The position numbers were made by a program, and so were the translations under genes. The notes under the pieces were generated by a model. That model was given only the letters and a program-made list of their open reading frames with translations. It was not told the origin of the DNA and did not search any database. Below, piece by piece: positions 27,713 to 35,681 of a stretch of DNA of 64,000 nucleotides (its first letter is position 1; the number at the start of each line of letters is the position of its first letter). Source of the stretch: Mobilicoccus caccae (GTDB lineage Bacteria; Actinomycetota; Actinomycetes; Actinomycetales; Dermatophilaceae); the NCBI RefSeq assembly GCF_030161635.1, contig NZ_BSUO01000001.1, positions 744,001-808,000 of the forward strand. The letters are read 5' to 3'.

Positions 27713-29755
27713 ATGGGAGAACGTGACAAGCCATGGGTCATGCGGACGTACGCGGGGCACAGCAGCGCCACCGCGAGCAACGCGCTCTACCGGCGCAACC
27801 TCGAGAAGGGGCAGACCGGGTTGTCGGTGGCCTTCGACCTGCCGACGCAGACCGGATACGACCCCGACCACGAGCTCTCCCGCGGTGAGGTCGGCAAGGT
27901 CGGTGTGCCGATCTCCCACATCGGCGACATGACGGCACTCTTCGGCGGCATCCCACTGGCCGAGATGAACACGTCCATGACCATCAACGCGACCGCCATG
28001 TGGCTGTTGTCGATGTATCAGGTCGCCGCGGAGCAGCAGGCGCAGGACGCCGGCCGCGACCCCGCCGAGGACGTCGTCAAGCTCGCGGGCACGACGCAGA
28101 ACGACATCATCAAGGAGTACCTCTCGCGGGGGACGCACGTGTTCCCGCCGGGGCCCTCGCTGCGCCTGACCGCCGACACCATCGCCTACACCGTCTCGAC
28201 GATGCCCAAGTGGAACCCCGTCAACATCTGCAGCTACCACCTGCAGGAGGCCGGCGCGACGCCGGTGCAGGAGGTCGCGTTCGCGATGGCGACGGCGATC
28301 GAGGTGCTCGACACCGTGCGGGAGCGCGGCGAGGTGCCGCAGGAGCGGTTCGGTGACGTCGTCGCCCGCATCAGCTTCTTCGTCAACGCCGGGGTGCGGT
28401 TCGTCGAGGAGATGTGCAAGATGCGCGCCTTCGTCGAGCTCTGGGACGAGCTGACCCGCGAGCGGTACGGCATCGAGGACCCCAGGCACCGGCGCTTCCG
28501 ATACGGCGTGCAGGTCAACAGCCTGGGCCTCACCGAGACCCAGCCCGAGAACAACGTGCAGCGCATCGTGCTCGAGATGCTGGCCGTCACCCTGAGCAAG
28601 AACGCGCGCGCCCGGGCCGTGCAACTCCCGGCGTGGAACGAGGCCCTCGGCCTGCCGCGCCCCTGGGACCAGCAGTGGAGCCTGCGTCTGCAGCAGGTCC
28701 TCGCGTTCGAGTCCGACCTGCTCGAGTACGAGGACCTCTTCGACGGCTCGCCGGTGGTCGAGGCCAAGGTGGCCGAGATCGTGGCGGGCGCGAAGGCCGA
28801 GATGGCCCGCATCGCGGACATGGGCGGTGCCGTCGCGGCCGTCGAGTCGGGGTACATGAAGGCCGAGCTCGTGGCCTCCCACGCCCTGCGCCGCCAGCGC
28901 ATCGAGTCCGGTGAGGACGTCGTCGTCGGCATCAACAAGTTCACGAGCACCGAACCGAGCCCGCTGACGGCGGATCTCGACACGGCCATCCAGACGGTCG
29001 ACCCGGCCGTGGAGCAGGCCGCGTCCGAGGCCGTCCGGGCGTGGCGCGAGCAGCGGGACTCCGACCCCGACAAGAAGGCCGAGGTGGAGGCCGCCCTGGC
29101 GGCGTTGCGCGAGGACGCCGCCGACGAGGAGGTCAACCTCATGGAGGCCTCGTTGCGTTGCGCCCGCGCGGGTGTGACGACGGGGGAGTGGGCCCAGGCG
29201 TTGCGTGAGGTCTTCGGCGAGTACCGCGCGGCCACCGGTGTCGGGGGCAGCGTGGGTGTCGGCGAGGCGGCCGAGGGCAGCACGCTGGCCCGCGTGCGTG
29301 ACCTCGTCCGGTCGACCGGTGAGGAGCTGGGCACCCACCTGCGCTTCCTCGTAGGCAAGCCGGGTCTCGACGGTCACTCCAACGGCGCCGAGCAGGTGGC
29401 GGTGCGGGCCCGCGACGCCGGGTTCGAGGTCGTCTACCAGGGAATCCGGTTGACCCCCGCGCAGATCGTGCGGGCGGCGGTGGAGGAGGACGTCCACGCG
29501 GTCGGCGTGTCCATCCTGTCCGGCTCGCACATGGAGCTCGTGCCCGAGATCCTCGACGGGCTGGAGGCGGCGGGCGCGGGCGACGTGCCGGTCATCGTCG
29601 GCGGGATCATCCCCGACTCCGACGCGGCCAAGCTGCGGGCCCTCGGGGTCAGCGAGGTCTTCACGCCCCGCCACCACGACCTCACCACGTCGATCGGTCA
29701 CATCGTCCAGGTGATCCGCGAACGCCACGGGATGAGCGCGGCCCCGTTGCCCTGA
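27713..29755 (+). CDS. meaA: ethylmalonyl-CoA mutase (MeaA type)
   Basis: 680 aa, single-chain B12-dependent mutase. The catalytic barrel begins KPWVMRTYAGHSSATASNAL, with GQTGLSVAFDLPTQTGYDPD, MNTSMTINATAMWLL, FPPGPSLRLTADTIAYTV and ICSYHLQEAGATPVQE. The C-terminal B12 domain has FLVGKPGLDGHSNGAEQVAV (DxHxxG-like DGHSNG), then VSILSGSHMELVPEIL and VIVGGIIPDSDAAKL. Close similarity to Streptomyces MeaA/Ecm indicates conversion of (2R)-ethylmalonyl-CoA to methylsuccinyl-CoA. The ATG is 6 bp after TACCGT (27701-27706), so it is probably leaderless. Confidence 0.9.
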   Translation: MGERDKPWVMRTYAGHSSATASNALYRRNLEKGQTGLSVAFDLPTQTGYDPDHELSRGEVGKVGVPISHIGDMTALFGGIPLAEMNTSMTINATAMWLLSMYQVAAEQQAQDAGRDPAEDVVKLAGTTQNDIIKEYLSRGTHVFPPGPSLRLTADTIAYTVSTMPKWNPVNICSYHLQEAGATPVQEVAFAMATAIEVLDTVRERGEVPQERFGDVVARISFFVNAGVRFVEEMCKMRAFVELWDELTRERYGIEDPRHRRFRYGVQVNSLGLTETQPENNVQRIVLEMLAVTLSKNARARAVQLPAWNEALGLPRPWDQQWSLRLQQVLAFESDLLEYEDLFDGSPVVEAKVAEIVAGAKAEMARIADMGGAVAAVESGYMKAELVASHALRRQRIESGEDVVVGINKFTSTEPSPLTADLDTAIQTVDPAVEQAASEAVRAWREQRDSDPDKKAEVEAALAALREDAADEEVNLMEASLRCARAGVTTGEWAQALREVFGEYRAATGVGGSVGVGEAAEGSTLARVRDLVRSTGEELGTHLRFLVGKPGLDGHSNGAEQVAVRARDAGFEVVYQGIRLTPAQIVRAAVEEDVHAVGVSILSGSHMELVPEILDGLEAAGAGDVPVIVGGIIPDSDAAKLRALGVSEVFTPRHHDLTTSIGHIVQVIRERHGMSAAPLP

Positions 29756-29843
29756 CTCCTCCTGCCGGACATTCGTCCGACACGGTACGTTCGCCGCCGT
29801 TAGTCTGATGCGGATCCCGCGCGATCGCGGACGGAGAGGTGAG

Positions 29844-30860
29844 ATGGCGTTCTGCTACGTGGTGATGTGTCACACCGATCCGGACGGGGTCCTCCGGCTC
29901 GTCCGGCGCATCCGCGACCTGAGCCCGCACAGCCGGATCCTCGTGCGGTACGAGAACCCCCTCTTTCTCGACCCTGCGGTCGTGGAGGCGGAGGGTGCCC
30001 AACCGCTGCTGAGCCGGACTCGGGTCGAGTGGGGGCGTTCTCGCTGGTGGAGGCCCAGTTGGAGGCCTTCGCGGTCGCCCGGGCCATGACCGGGTGTGAG
30101 TACGTCGCCGTCGTCTCCGGTCAGGACTACCCCGTGCGCGACCTCGCCCGGTGGGAGGCGGAGGTGCGCGAGCGCGACGTCGACGCCCTGCTCGACCCGT
30201 TGGTGGATCAGCCCGACGACCACCGCTGGTACTGGAGGGTCCTCCTGCCACCGCCCGCCCTGCGCCCCGACCGGGCGCCGGCGAGGAGAGCGGTGGTCAA
30301 GGCCGGATCGTTGCTGACCGACCGGGCGAGGGTCCTCGTCAAACCGGACGAGCCGCGACTGTGGATCGGCACCCGCCTCCGGCGTCACACCCCGCCCGTG
30401 CAACCGGTCAAGTGCGGGTACTGGTCCGTCTACGGCCGGCGCGCCATCGACTCGGTCCTGCGGGCCGACCACACGAATCCGGCGCTGCGGGCGTTCTTCG
30501 GCCACGTGCGCACCCCGGACGAGTGGTACGTGCCGTCGCTGGTCTGTGCCGACCCCGAGCTGCGCGTCGGCCTCGGGGCCACCTCCGGCAAGCACTTCCC
30601 CGACGGTCAGCCGAGCCCGCTGTGGATCGATGCGGCCGTTCTGCACCTGCTGCGTCGCCGGACCGAGGCGCCGTTCGTCCGCAAGATCCCCCGGACGTCG
30701 ACCCGGCGGTCCTGCGCGAGGCCGACGAGATGGCCGGGCGCACCCGCGCGCAGGTGCACGCCGAGGTCGTCGACCCCTCACTACGCGCCGCCCCCTGGGC
30801 GGGGAGATCCGCGCCACGGTCGTCCCGCCGCCCGCGCTCACGACCGGCGACCGGCGGTGA
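29844..30860 (+). CDS. GT14 core-2/I-branching-like protein, with three frame breaks
   Basis: 339 aa after three single-base corrections. AFCYVVMCHTDPDGVLRLV and YVAVVSGQDYPVRDLARWE are the family marks (SGQDYP). Then come KCGYWSVYGRRAIDSVL, TPDEWYVPSLVCADPELR and FVRKI. Breaks are at GGGGG 30031-30035, CCCCC 30688-30692 and CCCCC 30791-30795; each needs one more base, giving VEWGAFSLVEAQLEAF, KIPPDVDPAVLREADEM and APLGGEIRATVVPP in turn. Bacterial members are thought to transfer beta-linked N-acetylglucosamine or xylose, but few are characterised. The stop overlaps the GTG of the next frame. Confidence 0.72.
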
Positions 30861-31207
30861 GCGACCTCCAGTGCCCGGCGACGTTCCACGTGCTCGGCCC
30901 GGGCGCCTCGAGGCCCGTGGCCGACAGGCTGCTCGACGGAGCCGGCGTCGCCGCCGTCCACGCCGGTGTCGGTGTGCACGGAGCCGGTGTCCATGCCGGC
31001 GACGGTGAGTCCACGCACGAACCCCTGGACGAGACCAGGCCGCTCTGGGACGTGTTGGACGAGCTCTCCGACCTCTACCGGGGCTGCCACGTCCTGATTC
31101 TGCCGAGCACGGCGACACCCCCGCTGACGAGCACGGACGACGCGGTGACGGTGCGTATCGACGCCGACGGCCGCACCGTCGAACACGCCGCCCCCGACCC
31201 CACCTGA
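30857..31207 (+). CDS. hypothetical protein coupled to the GT14-like gene
   Basis: 116 aa, GTG overlapping the previous TGA (GTGA). It begins SDLQCPATFHVLGPGASRPV and contains a Gly/His/Val-rich run (VHAGVGVHGAGVHAGDGE) and LWDVLDELSDLYRGCHVLIL. No domain recognised. The start resembles the opening of nucleotide- or sulfate-donor enzymes (HVLGPGASRPVADRLL), so it may be a truncated transferase, but nothing confirms this. A frame break inside or just after it cannot be excluded given the neighbours. Confidence 0.4.
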   Translation: MSDLQCPATFHVLGPGASRPVADRLLDGAGVAAVHAGVGVHGAGVHAGDGESTHEPLDETRPLWDVLDELSDLYRGCHVLILPSTATPPLTSTDDAVTVRIDADGRTVEHAAPDPT

Positions 31208-31272
31208 GACAGTAAGCGCGGTCTGAGACAGTCGCTCCGGCGCGGCTGTTTCGCCCTCGGCTGCTGTCCGAG
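31206..31272. terminator. hairpin region between convergent genes
   Basis: GAGACAG occurs twice (31206-31212, 31224-31230) and the second copy pairs with CTGTTTC, followed by complementary ACCT/AGGT ends. It shares GCGCGGCTGT(C/T)TC with the inverted repeat at 14413-14484. It lies between convergent stops at 31207 and 31274 and probably terminates both. Confidence 0.45.
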
Positions 31273-31273
31273 G

Positions 31274-32829
31274 TCAGCCGATCGCGGTCGCTGCGGTGCG
31301 GCGCGGGTCGCCGGCGGCCTCGAGGACTCCGTCGGGGTGGCACAGGGTCGCCCCGACACCGCCGAAGTACATCGCGATGCGCTCGTGCTCGACGGTCGGC
31401 ATGCCGCAGGCGTCGACGGCGGCGAGGATGTCGTCGCCGTTCTCGAACTCCACCCGCGGGTTGCCGTCGTGCTCGTCGAACGCGACGTGCAGCCGTGGCT
31501 GGTCGATGGCCGCCTGGATCGACTTGCCGTCGAGGCACACGCCGCCCATGACCTGCATCAGCGCCGTGGTGATCCGGTCGGCGCCCGGGCTGCCGACCGC
31601 CAGCGTCGAGCCGTCGTCACGTCGCGCCGTCGAGGGGGCCATGTTGGAGGCCATCCGGGTGCCCGGGGCGAGCGCGTGCAGACCGCGGCGGTTGAGCTCG
31701 GGCTCGCCGAGGGCGTTGTTGAGCATGAGTCCGGTGCCGGGGACCGTGACGCCCGAGCCGTACCCCGCCGAGGTCGTGATCGAGCAGGCCAGGCCCGTGC
31801 TGTCGATGGTCGAGACGTGGATCGTCTCCGGCGAACTCGTCACCGCGGCCAGTCCCTCGGGGCCGAGTTCGTCCAGCGCCCTGATGAGTTCGTGGCCCGC
31901 GACCTCGAGGTCCTCGGCGGCGTCGATGGCGCGGCGCCGGTACTCCAGGACCGTGTGCTGGATGTCGATGACGTCGGAGGCCGCGGTGCGCCCGTCGCGC
32001 GTCCGCCGGGCGGAGAGTAGCCGCAACATCGCGGTGAGCACCGGTCCGCCGATCGAGGGGGCGGGGTTGACCGCGACGTCCCAGTCGGTCAGGCGGGTGC
32101 GCAGCGGGGGCCGGACGGCGGTGCGGTAGGCCGCGAGGTCGGCGAGGCCGAGCAGGCCGCCGTTGGCGTCCATGTCGTCGGCCAGCACGTGCGCGATCTC
32201 GCCGGTGTAGAGCGTGGAGACCCCGTCGCGGGCGATCGTCTCCAGGGAGTTCGCCAGGTCAGCGGATCGCACGACCTCACCGAGCGCCGGGGCCGGGCCG
32301 TGCCCGCCCTGCGACATGAACTCACGGGTCTGGGCGTCCCAGGCGAAGAGGTTGTCGCCGCTGTGCCGCAGGTAGAACTCCGACGCCGTCCCGACCGGCC
32401 AGCCCTGCCGCGCCACGTAGGCCGCGGGGGTGACGAGCTCACGCCACGGCAGCGTGCCCCAGCGCGTGGAGGCCTCGTCGAGCGCGGCGAACATGCCCGG
32501 CGTGGCGACCGACCCGTGACCGCCGTTGACCGTGAACCCGCCGTAGTAGGTCATCCGGAACTCCCGCAGGCCCGTGCCGAACCACTCCTTCGGCCGCCCC
32601 CGACCCGGCATCTCGACGTATCCGTCGAGCACCAGCGGGTCCTCACCGGGCGCCCACACGTTGATGTAGGCCCCACCCATGGGGCTGACGATGCCGACCT
32701 CGGTGACGCAGGCGACGCAGATCGCGGCGACGGCCGCATCGACCGCGTTCCCCCGAGTTCGGCGACCGCCATCGCGGCCTCCGCCGATTCGGGTGCGGGT
32801 GCGGCCACGGCGATCTGCCGTCGAGTCAT
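31274..32829 (-). CDS. gamma-glutamyltransferase family protein, with frame break
   Basis: 518 aa after correction, from ATG 32829 (TRRQIAVAAPAPESAEAAM). The frame breaks at CCCCC 32750-32754; one added base restores LGGNAVDAAVAAICVACV and then GIVSPMGGAYINVWAPG, the substrate-binding start of the large subunit. The autoprocessing Thr is in ETIHVSTIDSTGLACSITTS (TIHVS corresponds to TTHxS), followed by GSGVTVPGTGLMLNN. Ntn-hydrolases of this family cleave glutathione or transfer gamma-glutamyl groups. No export signal is seen, so a cytoplasmic enzyme is likely. Confidence 0.82.
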
Positions 32830-32978
32830 GCGGGGTTCCTCGCTCTGCGGTGGGCGCGGGGGCAGGCAGGGTTGCTGCCCGGTCGCGCGGTGTGGGTCGG
32901 ACGGTGGGACGAAAAGGACGACGCCGACATCCGTGAGGAGTCGACGCCCTTGCAGTCTGTCACCGTCGGGCCGCTCGA

Positions 32979-33683
32979 TCAGAACAGGCGTCCGGTGACA
33001 TCGTCGAGCCCGCGCAGCGCGTCGTAGTCGAGGGTGACGCACCGGATGCCCCGGTCCGTGGCCAACGTGCGCGCCTGGGGCTTGATCTCCTGGGCGGCGA
33101 ACACACCCTGCACCGGACCGCCGCCGACCAGCAGCGGGTCGCGATTCATGAGTTCGAGGTAGCGCGTGAGCTGTTCGACCCCGTCGATCTCGCCGCGCCG
33201 CTTGATCTCGACGGCCACGTGGGCGCCGCCCGCATCGCGGCAGAGGATGTCCACCGGCCCGATGGCGGTCATGTACTCGCGCCGGACCAGGCGGTACCCC
33301 TCACCGAGGGTCGTGATGTGCTCGGCCAGCAGCTTCTGCAGGTGCGCCTCCACGCCGTCCTTGACCAGGCCCGGGTCGATGCCGAGCTCATGGCTGGAGT
33401 CGTGGTGGATCTCGTGGATGCGCACGCGCAGGCGGTCGTCGCTCTTGGCGTTCTGCACGACCCAGACGGCCTCGACGCCGTCGGCCCGCTCGAGCTCGTC
33501 GGGGCCGACCTCGGCCATCGAGCACGGCGGCGACATCCAGTTGAGCGGCTTGTAGGAGCCGCCGTCGCTGTGGACGAGGACCGATCCGTCCGCCTTGACC
33601 AGCAGCAACCTGGTCGCGAGCGGGAGATGAGCGGCCAACCGACCCTCGTAATCGACACTGCACTTCGCGATGACCAGACGCAC
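32979..33683 (-). CDS. nucS: mismatch-specific endonuclease NucS/EndoMS
   Basis: 234 aa, GTG start. N-terminal [20 protein letters not shown] and [11 protein letters not shown]-terminal nuclease domain [35 protein letters not shown] and [20 protein letters not shown], the PD-(D/E)xK core in which D and EIK are the catalytic residues. It ends in GRLF, similar to the C-terminal LF peptide that binds the beta clamp. NucS is the mismatch-repair nuclease of actinobacteria lacking MutSL. TAGGGT (33691-33696) lies 7 bp before the GTG, a leaderless start. Confidence 0.95.
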   Translation of the reverse strand: MRLVIAKCSVDYEGRLAAHLPLATRLLLVKADGSVLVHSDGGSYKPLNWMSPPCSMAEVGPDELERADGVEAVWVVQNAKSDDRLRVRIHEIHHDSSHELGIDPGLVKDGVEAHLQKLLAEHITTLGEGYRLVRREYMTAIGPVDILCRDAGGAHVAVEIKRRGEIDGVEQLTRYLELMNRDPLLVGGGPVQGVFAAQEIKPQARTLATDRGIRCVTLDYDALRGLDDVTGRLF

Positions 33684-33818
33684 GCCGCACACCCTAGAGC
33701 ATCCGCTGCTCCCTCCTCGGCGCCGACCACGCATCGCAGGGCCCCCTCTCCGGCCGCGTGTACAAGGCCACACCGTCGTTCGGGCGACGTGGGGCGAGTG
33801 CTCTGGAAGACTCCGGAC

Positions 33819-35591
33819 ATGGCTCGCGAAATCACGAAGATCGGTGTGATCGGACTCGGCACCATGGGTGCCGGAATCGTCGAAGTATGTGCCCGGAGCG
33901 GGTTCGAGGTGGTCGGCGTCGAGATGAACGCCGATGCCGTCGAGCGCGGTCGAGGGCACCTGCAGAACTCGACCTCCCGCGCGGTCTCGCGCGGCAAGAT
34001 GTCGGAGGAGGACCAACAGGCGCTGCTGGGCCGGGTCACCACCACCGACGACCTGTCCGCCCTGGCCGACTGCGGCCTGGTGATCGAGGCGGTGCCGGAG
34101 GTCCTGTCCATCAAGCGCGACGTGTTCGGCAAGGTCGACGACATCGTCGCCGACGACGCCATCCTCGCCACCAACACCTCCAGCCTCTCCGTCACCGACA
34201 TCGCGACGGCCACCCGGGCGCCGAGCCGTGTCGTCGGCCTGCACTTCTTCAACCCGGCGCCGGTGCAGAAGCTCGTGGAGATCATCGCCACCGTCATCAC
34301 GGCCCCCGACGTGCTCGAGGACATCCGTGACATCGCGCGCCGGCTCGACAAGGAGCCCGTCGTCGTCGGCGACCAGGCCGGCTTCATCGCCAACCGGCTC
34401 CTGCTCGCCTACCTCAACCGCGCCGTGTCGATGTACGAGAACCGGTACGCGAGCCGTGAGGACATCGACGCCGCGATGACGCTCGGCTGCGGGCTGCCGA
34501 TGGGGCCGCTCGCGCTGCTCGACCTCATCGGGCTCGACGTGGCCTACGCGGTGCTCGACACGATCTACAAGGAGGGCCGCGACAAGTTGCACGCGCCCTC
34601 CCCGATGCTCAAGCACATGATCGCCGCGGGCCTGCTCGGGCGAAAGACCGGCCGCGGCTTCTACACCTACGAGAAGCCGGGCTCGGGCAAGGTCGTCGAG
34701 GACGGCGCCTCGACCTCGGTCGTGCCCGCCGGTGTCGAACCCCGCCCGACCACCAAGGTCGGCGTCGTCGGCAGCGGCACGATGGCCACCGGCATCGCCG
34801 AGGTGTTCGCCAAGTCCGGCTATGAGGTCAAGCTCGTCTCCCGACACGCCGGGCGGGTCGAGCAGGCCTTCGAGGGGCTCAAGAAGAGCCTCGCGAAGGC
34901 CGTGCAGCGCGGCAAGCTGACCGACGAGGTCCGCGAGCAGGCCATCGCCAACATCAGCATCAGCACCGCCCTCGACGTCCTCTCCGACGTCGACCTCGTG
35001 GTCGAGGCCATTTCTGAGGAGCTCTCGACCAAGCAGGCGATGTTCGAGAACCTCGACGAGATCTGCAAGCCCGGGGCCATCCTCGCCACGACGACGAGTT
35101 CACTGCCCGTCATCCAGGTCGCCATGGCCACCAAGCGCCCGGCCGACGTCATCGGCATGCACTTCTTCAACCCGGCCCAGGTCATGAAACTCGTCGAGGT
35201 CGTCTCGACGGTGTCGACCTCGACCGACGTCGTGGCCACCGCGCTCGACGTGTGCGAGAAGCTCGGCAAGAGGGCCGTGACCTGCGGAGACCGGTCGGGC
35301 TTCATCGTCAACACCCTGCTGTTCCCCTACCTCAACGACGCCATCAAGATGCTCGAGGCGCACTACGCGACGACCGACGACATCGACCTCGCGATGAAGG
35401 CCGGGTGTGGGTACCCGATGGGGCCGTTCGAACTGCTCGACACCGTGGGACTCGACGTGTCGCTCGCGATCCAGCGTGAGCTCTACCTGGAGTTCCGCGA
35501 GCGCGGCTTCGCCCCGGCGCCCCTGCTGGAGCACCTGGTCAAGGCCGGGTACCTCGGCCGCAAGACCGAGCGCGGGTTCCGCACGCACTGA
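33819..35591 (+). CDS. tandem-domain 3-hydroxyacyl(butyryl)-CoA dehydrogenase
   Basis: 590 aa, two complete 3HCDH copies in one chain. The first copy (about 5-285) begins [19 protein letters not shown] and the second (about 305-590) [19 protein letters not shown], both with GxGxMG/A NAD sites; each also has the catalytic H-F-FNPA segment ([32 protein letters not shown]) and GFI(A/V)N. Single-domain relatives are about 280 aa. Fused forms occur near ccr in actinobacteria. It would interconvert acetoacetyl-CoA and 3-hydroxybutyryl-CoA for the ethylmalonyl-CoA pathway. The divergent nucS start is 135 bp away. Confidence 0.9.
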   Translation: MAREITKIGVIGLGTMGAGIVEVCARSGFEVVGVEMNADAVERGRGHLQNSTSRAVSRGKMSEEDQQALLGRVTTTDDLSALADCGLVIEAVPEVLSIKRDVFGKVDDIVADDAILATNTSSLSVTDIATATRAPSRVVGLHFFNPAPVQKLVEIIATVITAPDVLEDIRDIARRLDKEPVVVGDQAGFIANRLLLAYLNRAVSMYENRYASREDIDAAMTLGCGLPMGPLALLDLIGLDVAYAVLDTIYKEGRDKLHAPSPMLKHMIAAGLLGRKTGRGFYTYEKPGSGKVVEDGASTSVVPAGVEPRPTTKVGVVGSGTMATGIAEVFAKSGYEVKLVSRHAGRVEQAFEGLKKSLAKAVQRGKLTDEVREQAIANISISTALDVLSDVDLVVEAISEELSTKQAMFENLDEICKPGAILATTTSSLPVIQVAMATKRPADVIGMHFFNPAQVMKLVEVVSTVSTSTDVVATALDVCEKLGKRAVTCGDRSGFIVNTLLFPYLNDAIKMLEAHYATTDDIDLAMKAGCGYPMGPFELLDTVGLDVSLAIQRELYLEFRERGFAPAPLLEHLVKAGYLGRKTERGFRTH

Positions 35592-35628
35592 CATCCGCGT
35601 CCGGACTCACGCGAGTTCGGGTGGTGTC

Positions 35629-35664
35629 CGCCGAGACCGCCGCCTGCAGGTGGCGGTCTCGGCG
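35629..35664. terminator. bidirectional terminator
   Basis: CGCCGAGACCGCC (35629-35641) pairs perfectly with GGCGGTCTCGGCG (35652-35664), a 13-bp stem with a 10-nt loop between two convergent genes (stops at 35591 and 35682). Confidence 0.75.
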
Positions 35665-35681
35665 TGTGTGTCGAGGTGTGG

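Noticed and set aside
33219-33818. N-terminal extension of the tandem dehydrogenase across nucS
   Set aside because: The extension is a shadow of nucS on the other strand; the NAD-binding motif begins right after ATG 33819.
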